In this document: in pieces, positions 14,177 through 20,560 of the stretch | Position numbering within the stretch: position 1 is the first letter of the stretch | Layout of the letters: every line of letters begins with the position of its first letter | NCBI GenBank assembly: GCA_025964465.1 | Contig: JAOPYS010000009.1 | Location: 1-20,560 of the forward strand | Direction of reading: 5' to 3' | DNA from: Thermoleophilia bacterium | Lineage (GTDB): Bacteria; Actinomycetota; Thermoleophilia; Gaiellales; SKUG01 | DNA length: 20,560 bases | Translations under genes and position numbers: made by a program | The notes under the pieces: generated by a model | Databases searched by the model: none | Told to the model about the DNA's origin: nothing | What the model saw: the letters and a program-made list of their open reading frames with translations, nothing else

Positions 14177-15520
14177 TCACCGCACGTCGACGATGTAGCC
14201 CTTGTGGTCGGTCGGGTCGTCGCCGCGCAGCTCACGCGCCCGCGCCGCGGCGATCGCGGTGTCGGTGACATCGAAGCCCTCGAGGTACACGTGGTCGATG
14301 CGCCGGTTGCTGCCGGTCGTCGGCCCGTCGTCGGCGCGCCGGGCCGCGGCGCCGCCCTTGGCCTGCAGCAGGTCGTTGGCGTGGCGCAGGCCCGAGCCGC
14401 GCAACCGGTCGTCGGCGGAATCCACGCGCGTGCCGGTGCCGCCCTGCATCGTGTTGAGGTCGCCGCCGAGCATGAGCTTTCCGGCGGGAAAACCCGCGGC
14501 GGTGTGCCGCTTGCCATCGGCGACGCCGGTGTAGGTGAAGTCGCCGCCCGTGCGCAGCGCGGTGGCGATGCGGTCGAGCTCGGTGAGCTGCTGGCCGCGG
14601 ACCTGGTCGGCCTCGCCGGTCTGCAGGTTCGAGAGGTGGGTGGAGATCACCGAGAACGGCTGGCCTGCGCCCGACGGCGGGTTGATGGACGCGACGCCGG
14701 CGGAGCGGTTGCCGAGCGAACCGTTGGGCAGGTCGGCGTTCACCGCGTGGCCGATCGTGAACCCGTTGCGCGTGTAGACCCCGCTGCCCGAGCCGCCCGA
14801 CCCCTTCATCGTGCCCGGCGTGAAGGCCATGTCGGTCGCGCCCATCAGGTGCGCGAGCACGGACGCCTGGCGCGTGATGCCCCCGGCCTCGCGCACGCCG
14901 CGGTCGCGGATCTCCTGCACCATCACCACGTCGGGGTTCACCGAGTTGACGTAGGCGGCGACGTCGCGCAGCGCGTCGATGTCCTCGTCGGAGCGCTTGT
15001 CCCGGCTCGTGCTGGCGGGCACTGCGGCGTGGATGTTGACCGTCAGCACGCGCGTGCCGTCGGCGCGCGAGTGCATCGTGACGCCCGCCGGCGGCTTGCC
15101 ACCCGTGGGCGGGGTGAGCTTGCCGCGCAGCGCCGGGTCGGCTGCCTCGAGCTTGGCGGCGGGAATGATCGTGCGGTCCACGCCCGGGCCATCGGCACCG
15201 CGCGCGGCGGCGGGGCGCACTGCCGAAGCGGGAGCGACGGGGCTGGCGGGCGCGCCAGGAGCGGCCGGCAACGGTGGGGCGGCGGGCAATGGAGGGGCAA
15301 CCGGCAGTGCCGCGACCGCCTGCGCCAGGCGACCTGACGGGTCGGGCGCCGACGCAGGCGCGGAGTCGAAGCTCGCGCCGATGGTCGGAGCTGCGGTGGG
15401 CGCAGGAGGGACCGCAGCGGGCTCGCCCGCTGGGCCCGGCGCACCCCCACCTGCCACGGGCGCAGCGTCAGGCGGCCGCAGCACGGCTGGCCCCACTCCT
15501 CCTCCACAACTGCACCCCAT
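14177..15520 (-). CDS. Endonuclease/exonuclease/phosphatase (EEP) family protein with long Ala/Pro leader
   Basis: This 447-residue protein has its catalytic fold in the last ~290 residues. EEP motifs are present in order: Asn162 (TVNIH), metal-binding Glu203 (VQE), His295 (ISTHLSN), Asp354 and Asn356 (GGDLNT), Asp409-His410 (RIDHVYL) and the catalytic pair Asp438-His439 (PTDHKG). The fold covers nucleases, inositol phosphatases and sphingomyelinases; sequence alone does not decide the substrate. Residues 1-150 are Ala/Pro/Gly-rich low complexity, starting with MGCSCGGG and lacking a Sec signal. The start ATG 15520 has CACACT 6 nt upstream. It is divergent from the TetR gene and shares a 120-bp promoter region with it. 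Confidence 0.85.
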   Translation of the reverse strand: MGCSCGGGVGPAVLRPPDAAPVAGGGAPGPAGEPAAVPPAPTAAPTIGASFDSAPASAPDPSGRLAQAVAALPVAPPLPAAPPLPAAPGAPASPVAPASAVRPAAARGADGPGVDRTIIPAAKLEAADPALRGKLTPPTGGKPPAGVTMHSRADGTRVLTVNIHAAVPASTSRDKRSDEDIDALRDVAAYVNSVNPDVVMVQEIRDRGVREAGGITRQASVLAHLMGATDMAFTPGTMKGSGGSGSGVYTRNGFTIGHAVNADLPNGSLGNRSAGVASINPPSGAGQPFSVISTHLSNLQTGEADQVRGQQLTELDRIATALRTGGDFTYTGVADGKRHTAAGFPAGKLMLGGDLNTMQGGTGTRVDSADDRLRGSGLRHANDLLQAKGGAAARRADDGPTTGSNRRIDHVYLEGFDVTDTAIAAARARELRGDDPTDHKGYIVDVR

Positions 15521-15526
15521 GGCCCC

Positions 15527-15532
15527 AGTGTG
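15527..15532 (-). promoter_or_regulatory. Weak -10-like hexamer before the EEP gene
   Basis: CACACT on the minus strand, then GGGGCC and ATG. It keeps the A and last T of TANNNT and the 6-nt spacing, so it is a weak match. Confidence 0.25.
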
Positions 15533-15602
15533 GGGGCCGTGTCCCGTTCGCGGATCGGGTAGTTCGACCTATGTGAAGCCGATCGCAGCCTCGGGGACAT
15601 AC

Positions 15603-15623
15603 GAAACGATACCGTTCCGTTTC
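15603..15623. promoter_or_regulatory. Likely TetR operator
   Basis: A 21-bp interrupted palindrome with GAAACG and CGTTTC ends and AC/GT inner arms around a central C; 16 of the 20 flanking positions are symmetric. It lies just upstream of the -10 box of the TetR gene, over the -35 area, and about 80 bp from the divergent EEP start. Autorepression of the TetR-MFS operon is the natural reading. Confidence 0.65.
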
Positions 15624-15628
15624 TGTGC

Positions 15629-15634
15629 TACGGT
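15629..15634 (+). promoter_or_regulatory. -10 element of the TetR-MFS operon
   Basis: TACGGT, then GTGCTG and the GTG start at 15641. It matches TANNNT with the same 6-nt spacing to the start codon as other genes in this window. Confidence 0.5.
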
Positions 15635-15640
15635 GTGCTG

Positions 15641-16279
15641 GTGGTCGACACGACGACATACGAATCCGAGGACGCCAAGACGCGCCGGGGCCGTCCACGC
15701 GACCCCGAGCGCGACGCCGCCATCCTGCAGGCGACGCTCGAGCTGCTCGTGCGCGACGGCTACGACCGCCTCACGATGGACCACGTCGCCGCCCACGCCG
15801 GCGCGGGCAAGGCGACGATCTACCGGCGCTGGAGCTCCAAGGCCGAGCTCGTCATGGACGCGCTCTCGACGATCAAGCCCGCCCTGCCGGCGATCGACAC
15901 GGGCTCGCTCGACGGCGACCTGGACGCGCTCATCGCCGCGAGCTGCGGCCAGCGCTCCACCTTCGGCAGCCAGGTGATGGGCGGCATCGCCAGCTCGTTC
16001 TCGCGCGACCCCGAGCTGCTCGCCGCCTTCCAGCAGCGTTTCACCCAGCCGCGCATCGCGCGCATCGCCCAGTTCCTGGAGCTCGCCCGCGACCGCGGCG
16101 AGCTCGACGACACCGTCGACATCGAGTTCGTCTCGTCCATCGTGCCCTCGCTGATGCTGCAGCGCGCACTGATGACCGGGCGCCCCGCCGACCGCCACTA
16201 CGCCGAGCAGGTCGTGGGCCAGGCCCTCCTGCCCATGCTCGGCCGACCAGCCCGACACCCGGAGACGAAGACCCCATGA
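15641..16279 (+). CDS. TetR family transcriptional regulator
   Basis: This 212-residue repressor has an N-terminal TetR DNA-binding domain. A basic RRGRPRD lead-in is followed by the first helix (AAILQATLELLVRDG) and the helix-turn-helix TMDHVAAHAGAGKATIYRRW (45-64). The C-terminal domain (about 85-205) is the all-helical ligand and dimer region. A GTG at 15641 is preferred because TACGGT lies 6 nt upstream; another GTG at 15635 is possible. The stop overlaps the MFS start by 4 nt (ATGA), so the pair is an operon. The palindrome at 15603-15623 is the probable operator, and its ligand is likely a substrate of the pump. Confidence 0.93.
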   Translation: MVDTTTYESEDAKTRRGRPRDPERDAAILQATLELLVRDGYDRLTMDHVAAHAGAGKATIYRRWSSKAELVMDALSTIKPALPAIDTGSLDGDLDALIAASCGQRSTFGSQVMGGIASSFSRDPELLAAFQQRFTQPRIARIAQFLELARDRGELDDTVDIEFVSSIVPSLMLQRALMTGRPADRHYAEQVVGQALLPMLGRPARHPETKTP

Positions 16280-17793
16280 CCCAGCTCGCCTCACGCAACG
16301 GCTCCTCCGCCGTCGCCACACCGCCGCCCGCCAACCAGGAGCACCGGCGTCCCGGGCTCGCGCTCGCCGTCATCTGCATCGCGCAGTTGATGATCGTGCT
16401 CGACGCGACGGTGGTGAACGTCGCGCTGCCCTCCATCCACAAGGACCTCGGGTTCAGCTCGGCCGGGCTGACGTGGGTGATCACGTCCTACTCCCTCGCC
16501 TTCGGTGGCCTGCTGCTGTTCGGCGGGCGCACCGGCGACCTCTACGGTCGGCGGCGCATGTTCATGGTCGGCGTCGGGCTGTTCGCGGTCGCCTCGCTCG
16601 CGGGAGGCCTGGCGCAGAACGAGGCGTGGCTGGTCATCGCACGCGCCGTGCAGGGCGCCGGTGGTGCGATCGCCGCGCCGACGGCGCTCGCGCTGATCGC
16701 GACGACGTTCACCGAGGGGGACGAGCGCAACCGCGCGTTCGGGGTCTACGCGACGATGGCGGCGAGCGGCGCTGCGCTCGGCCTGATCCTCGGCGGCGTG
16801 CTCACCGACCTCGCGTCATGGCGCTGGTCGCTGCTCATCAACGTGCCGATCGGCGCCGCGGTGCTGCTGCTCGCACCCCGCGTGCTCGGCGAGTCGCAGG
16901 GCAACGGCACCAAGCTGGACGTCCCCGGCGCACTCACGGCGACGGCGGGCATGGCCAGCCTGGTGTACGGCTTCTCCAACGCCGCCACCCACTCGTGGTC
17001 GAGCACCGGCACCGTCGTGGCGCTGGTCGCGTCGGTCGTGCTGCTCGCGGCGTTCGTGGTCATCGAGCTCAACACGGAGGCGCCGCTCATGCCGCTGCGC
17101 ATCTTCCGCAGCCGCAACCGGTCGGGCGCGTACCTGACGATGCTCTGCCTCGCGGCGGCGCTGTTCACGACGTTCTTCTTCACGTCGCAGTACCTGGACA
17201 TCGCCCACGGGTGGAGCCCGCTCAAGACCGGCATGGCCTTCCTGCCGATGCCGATCATGATCATGTTCATGTCACTCGTGGTGGTGCGGCGGCTCATCCC
17301 GAAGGTCGGGGCCAAGCCGTTCCTGACCGTCGGGCCGATCTCGGCGATCGGGGCGATGGTGGTGTTCTCCACGATCGACGCGTCGAGCAGCTACCTGCAC
17401 CTGATGGGCGGCCTGCTGCTGCTGGGCTTCGGGATGGGCTGCAGCTTCGTCCCGCTGACGATGTCAGCCGTCGCCGGGGTGCACGCGCACGAGACCGGTC
17501 TCGCCTCGGCGCTGCTCAACACGGGCCAGCAGCTCGGCGGCGCCGTCGGCCTGTCGGTGCTCGGCACGATCGGGGCGCACGCCGCGAAGGACCGCGCGGC
17601 GCACCTGGGCGGACCGAGCGGGGCGGGGAAGCACGCCCTGCACGTGTTCGACGCGGACGTGTTCGTGCACGGCCAGCACTCTGCGTTCATCGGTGGTGCG
17701 ATCGTCGCGGGCCTTGCGCTCGTCGCGTCGCTCGCGCTGATCCGCACGGTGCGTCGCGCGCCAGCCACCGCGCCTGCAACTGCCGAGACCTGA
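16276..17793 (+). CDS. MFS multidrug exporter, DHA2 (EmrB/QacA) family
   Basis: This 505-residue proton-coupled exporter has about 14 transmembrane helices. Family motifs are present: LDATVVNVALPSI in helix 1, motif A GRTGDLYGRRR after helix 2, motif B RAVQGAGGAI in helix 4, and motif C-like GAALGLILGGVL leading to WRWSLLINVPIG in helix 5. An N-terminal tail of ~25 polar residues and a short basic C-terminus are cytoplasmic. The ATG overlaps the TetR stop by 4 nt. The pairing predicts drug- or metabolite-inducible efflux. It converges on the M50 protease gene with a 19-bp gap. Substrate unknown. Confidence 0.94.
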   Translation: MTQLASRNGSSAVATPPPANQEHRRPGLALAVICIAQLMIVLDATVVNVALPSIHKDLGFSSAGLTWVITSYSLAFGGLLLFGGRTGDLYGRRRMFMVGVGLFAVASLAGGLAQNEAWLVIARAVQGAGGAIAAPTALALIATTFTEGDERNRAFGVYATMAASGAALGLILGGVLTDLASWRWSLLINVPIGAAVLLLAPRVLGESQGNGTKLDVPGALTATAGMASLVYGFSNAATHSWSSTGTVVALVASVVLLAAFVVIELNTEAPLMPLRIFRSRNRSGAYLTMLCLAAALFTTFFFTSQYLDIAHGWSPLKTGMAFLPMPIMIMFMSLVVVRRLIPKVGAKPFLTVGPISAIGAMVVFSTIDASSSYLHLMGGLLLLGFGMGCSFVPLTMSAVAGVHAHETGLASALLNTGQQLGGAVGLSVLGTIGAHAAKDRAAHLGGPSGAGKHALHVFDADVFVHGQHSAFIGGAIVAGLALVASLALIRTVRRAPATAPATAET

Positions 17794-17812
17794 GGGCCGT
17801 CGGCGTGCTGGC

Positions 17813-18613
17813 TCAGACCGGGCGGGCCACGTGGCTCGCGTCCATGAGCAGCACGAGCGCGACCACCAGGCCGAGCCACGTCGTGGCCAGCCAGCCGCGG
17901 AACGCCGGGCTGACCGACTCGTAGTACTCGGCGTTCTCGCCGCGGGAGCGGTAGCGGCGCCAGCTGTCGAGGCCGCCGAGGATGACGATGATGAAGAGCA
18001 CGGGGTTGGGGCTGAGCAGGAACAGCCCCGCCAGCAGCACGATGCCCAGCAGCCACAGCGACGGGCTGAGCGCCGCCGCGATGCGCCCGCCGTCGAGCGG
18101 TGACACGGGCACGAGGTTGAACAGGTTGAGGAAGTAGGCGGTGAACGCCAGCGCCAGCAGCAGCTCCGAGTCGGTGGCGATGGCCAGGCCGTGCACCGCG
18201 AGCGCGCCGAGCGACCCGAGGATCGGCCCGGCGATGCCGACACGGGCCTCCATCGCGGCGTCGTGCGGCGCCTCCTTCATCGCGATGGCCGCGCCCAGGA
18301 ACGGGATGAACACCGGCGCGCCGGCCGCGATCCCCTCACGCCACAGCTGGATCGCGTGGCCCAGCTCGTGCACCAGCAGGAGCAGCACGAACCCGAGCGC
18401 GAACGGGAACCCGAAGATGATGGTGTAGGCCCCGATCGAGACCACCATCGACGCGGCGGTGCCGAAGAACTTGATGCCCTTCACCGCGATGAACGCGAGC
18501 TTGGCGAACTTCAGCAGCAGCAGCCCGAAGAACACGAACGGGCCGAGGATGGCGCGCAGCACCGAGGGGCGTTCGACCTCGTGCGGGCCGGGGGGTGCGG
18601 GTTCGTCGTCCAC
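17813..18613 (-). CDS. Site-2 protease, M50 family membrane metalloprotease
   Basis: This 266-residue integral membrane zinc protease has HELGH (82-86) inside a hydrophobic helix and the second conserved box NLVPVSPLDGG (166-176), whose Asp174 is the third zinc ligand. About six membrane segments are visible. The N-terminus has a Pro-rich, acidic cytoplasmic tail (DDEPAPPGPHEVERP). No PDZ or CBS domain is present, so it belongs to the minimal class of M50 proteins. Family members cleave membrane-embedded regulators such as anti-sigma factors; no candidate substrate is adjacent. The start is GTG 18613 with TACGGT 8 nt upstream. It lies 27 bp downstream of the zinc-lipoprotein gene on the same strand. 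Confidence 0.92.
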   Translation of the reverse strand: MDDEPAPPGPHEVERPSVLRAILGPFVFFGLLLLKFAKLAFIAVKGIKFFGTAASMVVSIGAYTIIFGFPFALGFVLLLLVHELGHAIQLWREGIAAGAPVFIPFLGAAIAMKEAPHDAAMEARVGIAGPILGSLGALAVHGLAIATDSELLLALAFTAYFLNLFNLVPVSPLDGGRIAAALSPSLWLLGIVLLAGLFLLSPNPVLFIIVILGGLDSWRRYRSRGENAEYYESVSPAFRGWLATTWLGLVVALVLLMDASHVARPV

Positions 18614-18621
18614 CTGGGGCC

Positions 18622-18627
18622 ACCGTA
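18622..18627 (-). promoter_or_regulatory. Possible -10 element before the M50 gene
   Basis: TACGGT on the minus strand, with 8 nt to the GTG start; the same hexamer as in the TetR promoter. It lies in the 27-bp gap after the upstream lipoprotein gene, so the M50 gene may have its own promoter. Confidence 0.35.
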
Positions 18628-18640
18628 GCAGCCGCGCGGG

Positions 18641-19561
18641 TCACTCGACGCTGATGTGGTCCGCCGGCACGTAGTCGTCGAGCGCGGGCGTCGCGGCACG
18701 CAGCGCGGAGACGATCGCCGGCCGCGAGGCCGCGAACTCGTCGGGCTTGAGCCCGAGCGCCGTGCGGTAGATCGGGTCGGCGGCGACCGCGTCGAAGGTC
18801 GCGACGAGCGAGCGGCGCCCGAACTTCGGCTGCCCCTGGTCGTCGAAGCCGTCGAGCGTGCTGGAGTGACCCTCGTACGTGAACCGCCCCGGCGACGGCT
18901 GCGGGTGCAGCACCTCGGTGAGCTCGCGCTGCACGGTGTAGGCCATCGTCTCGTCCATCACCCGGCGGGCGTGCTCGGAGATGCCCGTCGCCCCCTCGAC
19001 CGCATCGCTCAGGGGTGTGCCGGCGGTGTGGTCGACGAAGTGGATCAGCTCGTGCCCGAGCAGCGTCGCCGCGGTGCGCGGGTCGGCGATGGCGTCGGGC
19101 GTGATCGCGACGCGCCGGGGCGTGACGACCGGCGTGCCGTGGTCGACCGTGGTGGTGCGGTACTGGTAGCTGGCGGGCGTGGCGAGGCTCGCGTCGACCT
19201 CGATCGGGGCACCGCCGGCGCGGTAGGCGTCGATCAGGCGCGCCCCGAAGGTCGTGCTGGCGAGCTGGTCGAGGGCGGGGCCCGTCCGGGCGTCCCAGTT
19301 GGACTGCAGCCGCACGTGGCCGTCGGCCGCCGGGGTGCTCGGCTCCGCCGGCGCAGTGGTGGAGGTCGGGGTCGGTGTCGGCGCGGGCGCCGTCGTGGAC
19401 GTACCCGAGGGCCCGGAGCCCGACGGACCATCGCCGGGCGGCGGCGCGTCGTCGTCGTGCGCGTTCGCCTCGTCCGGGCGCGCAGCCATGCCGGCAGCGC
19501 TGCACCCGGCGAGCGCCGCGACGGCGCCGACGGCTATGAGTCCCTTCACGATCCCCCGCAT
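18641..19561 (-). CDS. Putative zinc metallopeptidase lipoprotein
   Basis: This 306-residue protein has a lipoprotein signal (VKGLIAVGAVAALAGC, lipidated Cys20), then a disordered linker of ~60 residues rich in Thr, Pro, Ala and Ser (21-80). The globular part contains HELIH (170-174) in the context LLGHELIHFVDH, with Glu204 (MDETMAYTV) about 30 residues later as a possible third ligand, as in gluzincin-like peptidases. This suggests an outer-face zinc peptidase; catalysis is not proven. I chose ATG 19561; a GTG five codons in is an alternative closer to the hydrophobic core. It precedes the site-2 protease on the same strand. Confidence 0.72.
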   Translation of the reverse strand: MRGIVKGLIAVGAVAALAGCSAAGMAARPDEANAHDDDAPPPGDGPSGSGPSGTSTTAPAPTPTPTSTTAPAEPSTPAADGHVRLQSNWDARTGPALDQLASTTFGARLIDAYRAGGAPIEVDASLATPASYQYRTTTVDHGTPVVTPRRVAITPDAIADPRTAATLLGHELIHFVDHTAGTPLSDAVEGATGISEHARRVMDETMAYTVQRELTEVLHPQPSPGRFTYEGHSSTLDGFDDQGQPKFGRRSLVATFDAVAADPIYRTALGLKPDEFAASRPAIVSALRAATPALDDYVPADHISVE

Positions 19562-19593
19562 GTCGGTCTATCGCGCGCAGCGGGCCGATCGGA

Positions 19594-20070
19594 TCACCGG
19601 TGTGGCTGGACGCGCGCCGGCGCACGGCGTGGCGTGCGCGGGGCGGCATGCCGCGGCGGCCCACCGCGACGCGGCGCCCGGCGCTGGCCCGCCGCTCGCC
19701 GGCGACGCACGGCGGGGGCAACGCCACCACCGCCCCCGCTCGGCTCGGGGCCTCGCCCGCCGCCGCCACCGCCGCCGCCACCGTCGTCCTCGCGGTCGCC
19801 GGGTTCGGGCGGCGGCGCGGACGGCGGCATGCCCTCGAGCAGCCGGGCGATGGTGAGCACCACAAGGAGCAGGTCGACCACGTGGAAGCCGAGGTACGCG
19901 ACCGACCCCATGACGAGGTTCGGCGCGTCCAGCCCGAGCAGCACCACCCAGCCCGCCATGAGCAGCGGCACGGGCAGCAGCGCGAGCCACACGCAGCGCG
20001 CCCGGCGCAGGCAGGCGGCGCACCCGGTGGCACCGGCAGCGCACAGGCTGCATGCGATGGCGAGACCCAT
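19594..20070 (-). CDS. Small Cys-rich membrane protein with Gly/Arg-rich tail
   Basis: A 158-residue open frame. The first ~25 residues hold five cysteines (CSLC, CAAC, and a later RC), a possible metal or disulfide site. Two hydrophobic helices follow (about 27-46 and 52-78). The rest is low complexity: an acidic Pro-rich segment, a run of nine Gly, and a basic Arg/Pro/Ala-rich end. The membrane half looks genuine; the tail is less certain as coding sequence because GC-rich DNA easily leaves such frames open. A possible AGGGG ribosome site lies about 12 nt upstream of the ATG. It follows the coiled-coil gene on the same strand after 41 bp. Family unknown. Confidence 0.5.
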   Translation of the reverse strand: MGLAIACSLCAAGATGCAACLRRARCVWLALLPVPLLMAGWVVLLGLDAPNLVMGSVAYLGFHVVDLLLVVLTIARLLEGMPPSAPPPEPGDREDDGGGGGGGGGRGPEPSGGGGGVAPAVRRRRAAGQRRAPRRGGPPRHAAPRTPRRAPARVQPHR

Positions 20071-20111
20071 GGTGGTCAGGTACCCCTGGGCGAGATGGTG
20101 AGGCGCAGTGG

Positions 20112-20560
20112 TCAGCGCCCCCTGCGAGCCCGCACGACGCGATCGATCGGCGCGGGGCGCTCCACGGGCGCGTCGTCGGCCGTCTCCTCCTCGTCACCGC
20201 GATCCTCGATCCGAGCCGGTGGCCGACCCGCTCCGAAGTGCGCCGCGCCGGCTGCCGCCGACAGCTGCGTGGTGCGGTCCTGCGCGAGGAGCGACGCGTC
20301 GTCGCGCTGCACCTCGCGGTCGCGCTGCAGCGCCGTGTCTCCTCGTTGGACGTCACGGCGCAGGCGCGCGGCCTCGTCCTCGCGTCGGGTCCCGTCGAGC
20401 CGCTCCGTGTCCGCCCGCTCGTCCGCGCGGGCAAGCGCCTGCCGGCGCTCGAGGGCGGCATCGGCCTGCGTGCGCTCCTCGCGGGTGCGGTTGATCGTCG
20501 CCTCCGCCGTGGCCGTGCGCTGTCGCGACGCGTCCTCGATCGCCTGCGCGATGGCGTCGC
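20112..20560 (-). CDS. Charged coiled-coil protein, 3' part only
   Basis: The minus-strand frame is open from the window edge to the TGA at 20112-20114, showing the last ~149 residues; the start lies beyond the window. The visible part is extremely charged and helical. It is rich in Arg, Glu, Asp, Ala and Gln with no Pro or Gly for long stretches (for example REERTQADAALERRQALARA), as expected of a long coiled coil. It then changes to a disordered, acidic and Pro-rich tail ending in RRGR. There is no membrane segment. It could be a filament-forming, scaffold or DivIVA-like protein, but no diagnostic motif is visible here. Confidence 0.65.
   Translation of the reverse strand, partial: DAIAQAIEDASRQRTATAEATINRTREERTQADAALERRQALARADERADTERLDGTRREDEAARLRRDVQRGDTALQRDREVQRDDASLLAQDRTTQLSAAAGAAHFGAGRPPARIEDRGDEEETADDAPVERPAPIDRVVRARRGR

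Noticed and set aside
13832..15337. Long plus-strand frame opposite the EEP and META genes
   Set aside because: It crosses two well-supported minus-strand genes and their spacer; this is a GC-bias shadow.
15595..15664. Ten-base direct repeat GACATACGAA (15596-15605 and 15655-15664) flanking the TetR promoter
   Set aside because: Short, and the second copy lies within coding sequence. The palindrome at 15603 is a better operator candidate.
18336..20033. Long minus-strand frame spanning the M50, lipoprotein and Cys-rich membrane genes in another frame
   Set aside because: Its product is Arg/Ala/Pro-rich without domains, and it overlaps genes with clear motifs (HELGH, HELIH, lipobox).

Overview
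The window comes from a high-GC bacterium, roughly 70% G+C except at the left edge. The gene repertoire suggests an actinobacterium: a DHA2 drug exporter with its TetR regulator, a DrrA-like ABC ATPase, a META-domain lipoprotein, DUF427, a site-2 protease, and a calcium-binding repeat protein whose repeat blocks end in a Cys-flanked cap. That last architecture, together with several apparently leaderless promoters, fits Thermoleophilia/Solirubrobacterales best. The taxonomic call is inference from gene content, not a search.

Left part (1-3700). The first ~158 bases are AT-rich and full of inverted repeats. They interrupt an ABC-2 permease gene after about 20 codons, next to its partner ATPase. 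A small acidic ORF follows, then a long gene-poor stretch. This stretch holds two copies of a ~305-320 bp element whose folding hairpins display CCCCCC loops. One stem shows compensatory base changes between the copies, so I read the element as a duplicated structured RNA resembling the actinobacterial 6C class. A 90-codon helical gene lies between the copies. A dimeric alpha/beta-barrel protein and a DUF427 protein follow.

Middle part (3700-10800). A GH13 alpha-amylase-type enzyme and a phospholipase-D-fold protein overlap by 4 nt and form an operon. The PLD protein has lost the Lys of its second HKD motif. Divergent from them is a secreted RTX-type calcium-binding repeat protein. Then come a zinc-ribbon membrane protein, a single-pass membrane protein with a Cys-containing outer domain, and a Uup-like ABC-F ATPase.

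Right part (10800-20560). A 951-residue protein joins MORN/YwqK-like repeats to a complete S9A prolyl-oligopeptidase module. It is the most unusual coding gene here. Next are a META lipoprotein and an EEP-fold hydrolase with a ~150-residue Ala/Pro-rich leader, probably co-transcribed. A TetR-MFS operon with a visible palindromic operator follows. The end carries a site-2 protease, a putative zinc-protease lipoprotein, a Cys-rich small membrane protein and the 3' end of a coiled-coil protein that runs off the window.

Regulation. Five genes have a TANNNT-like hexamer exactly 6 nt before the start codon and no convincing Shine-Dalgarno sequence, and a sixth is a weaker fit. These look like leaderless transcripts. 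Other genes (2469 minus, 2926 plus, 7868 minus, 7990 plus) have clear purine-rich ribosome sites, so the two modes are mixed. No tRNA, rRNA, CRISPR array or recognisable insertion sequence was seen.
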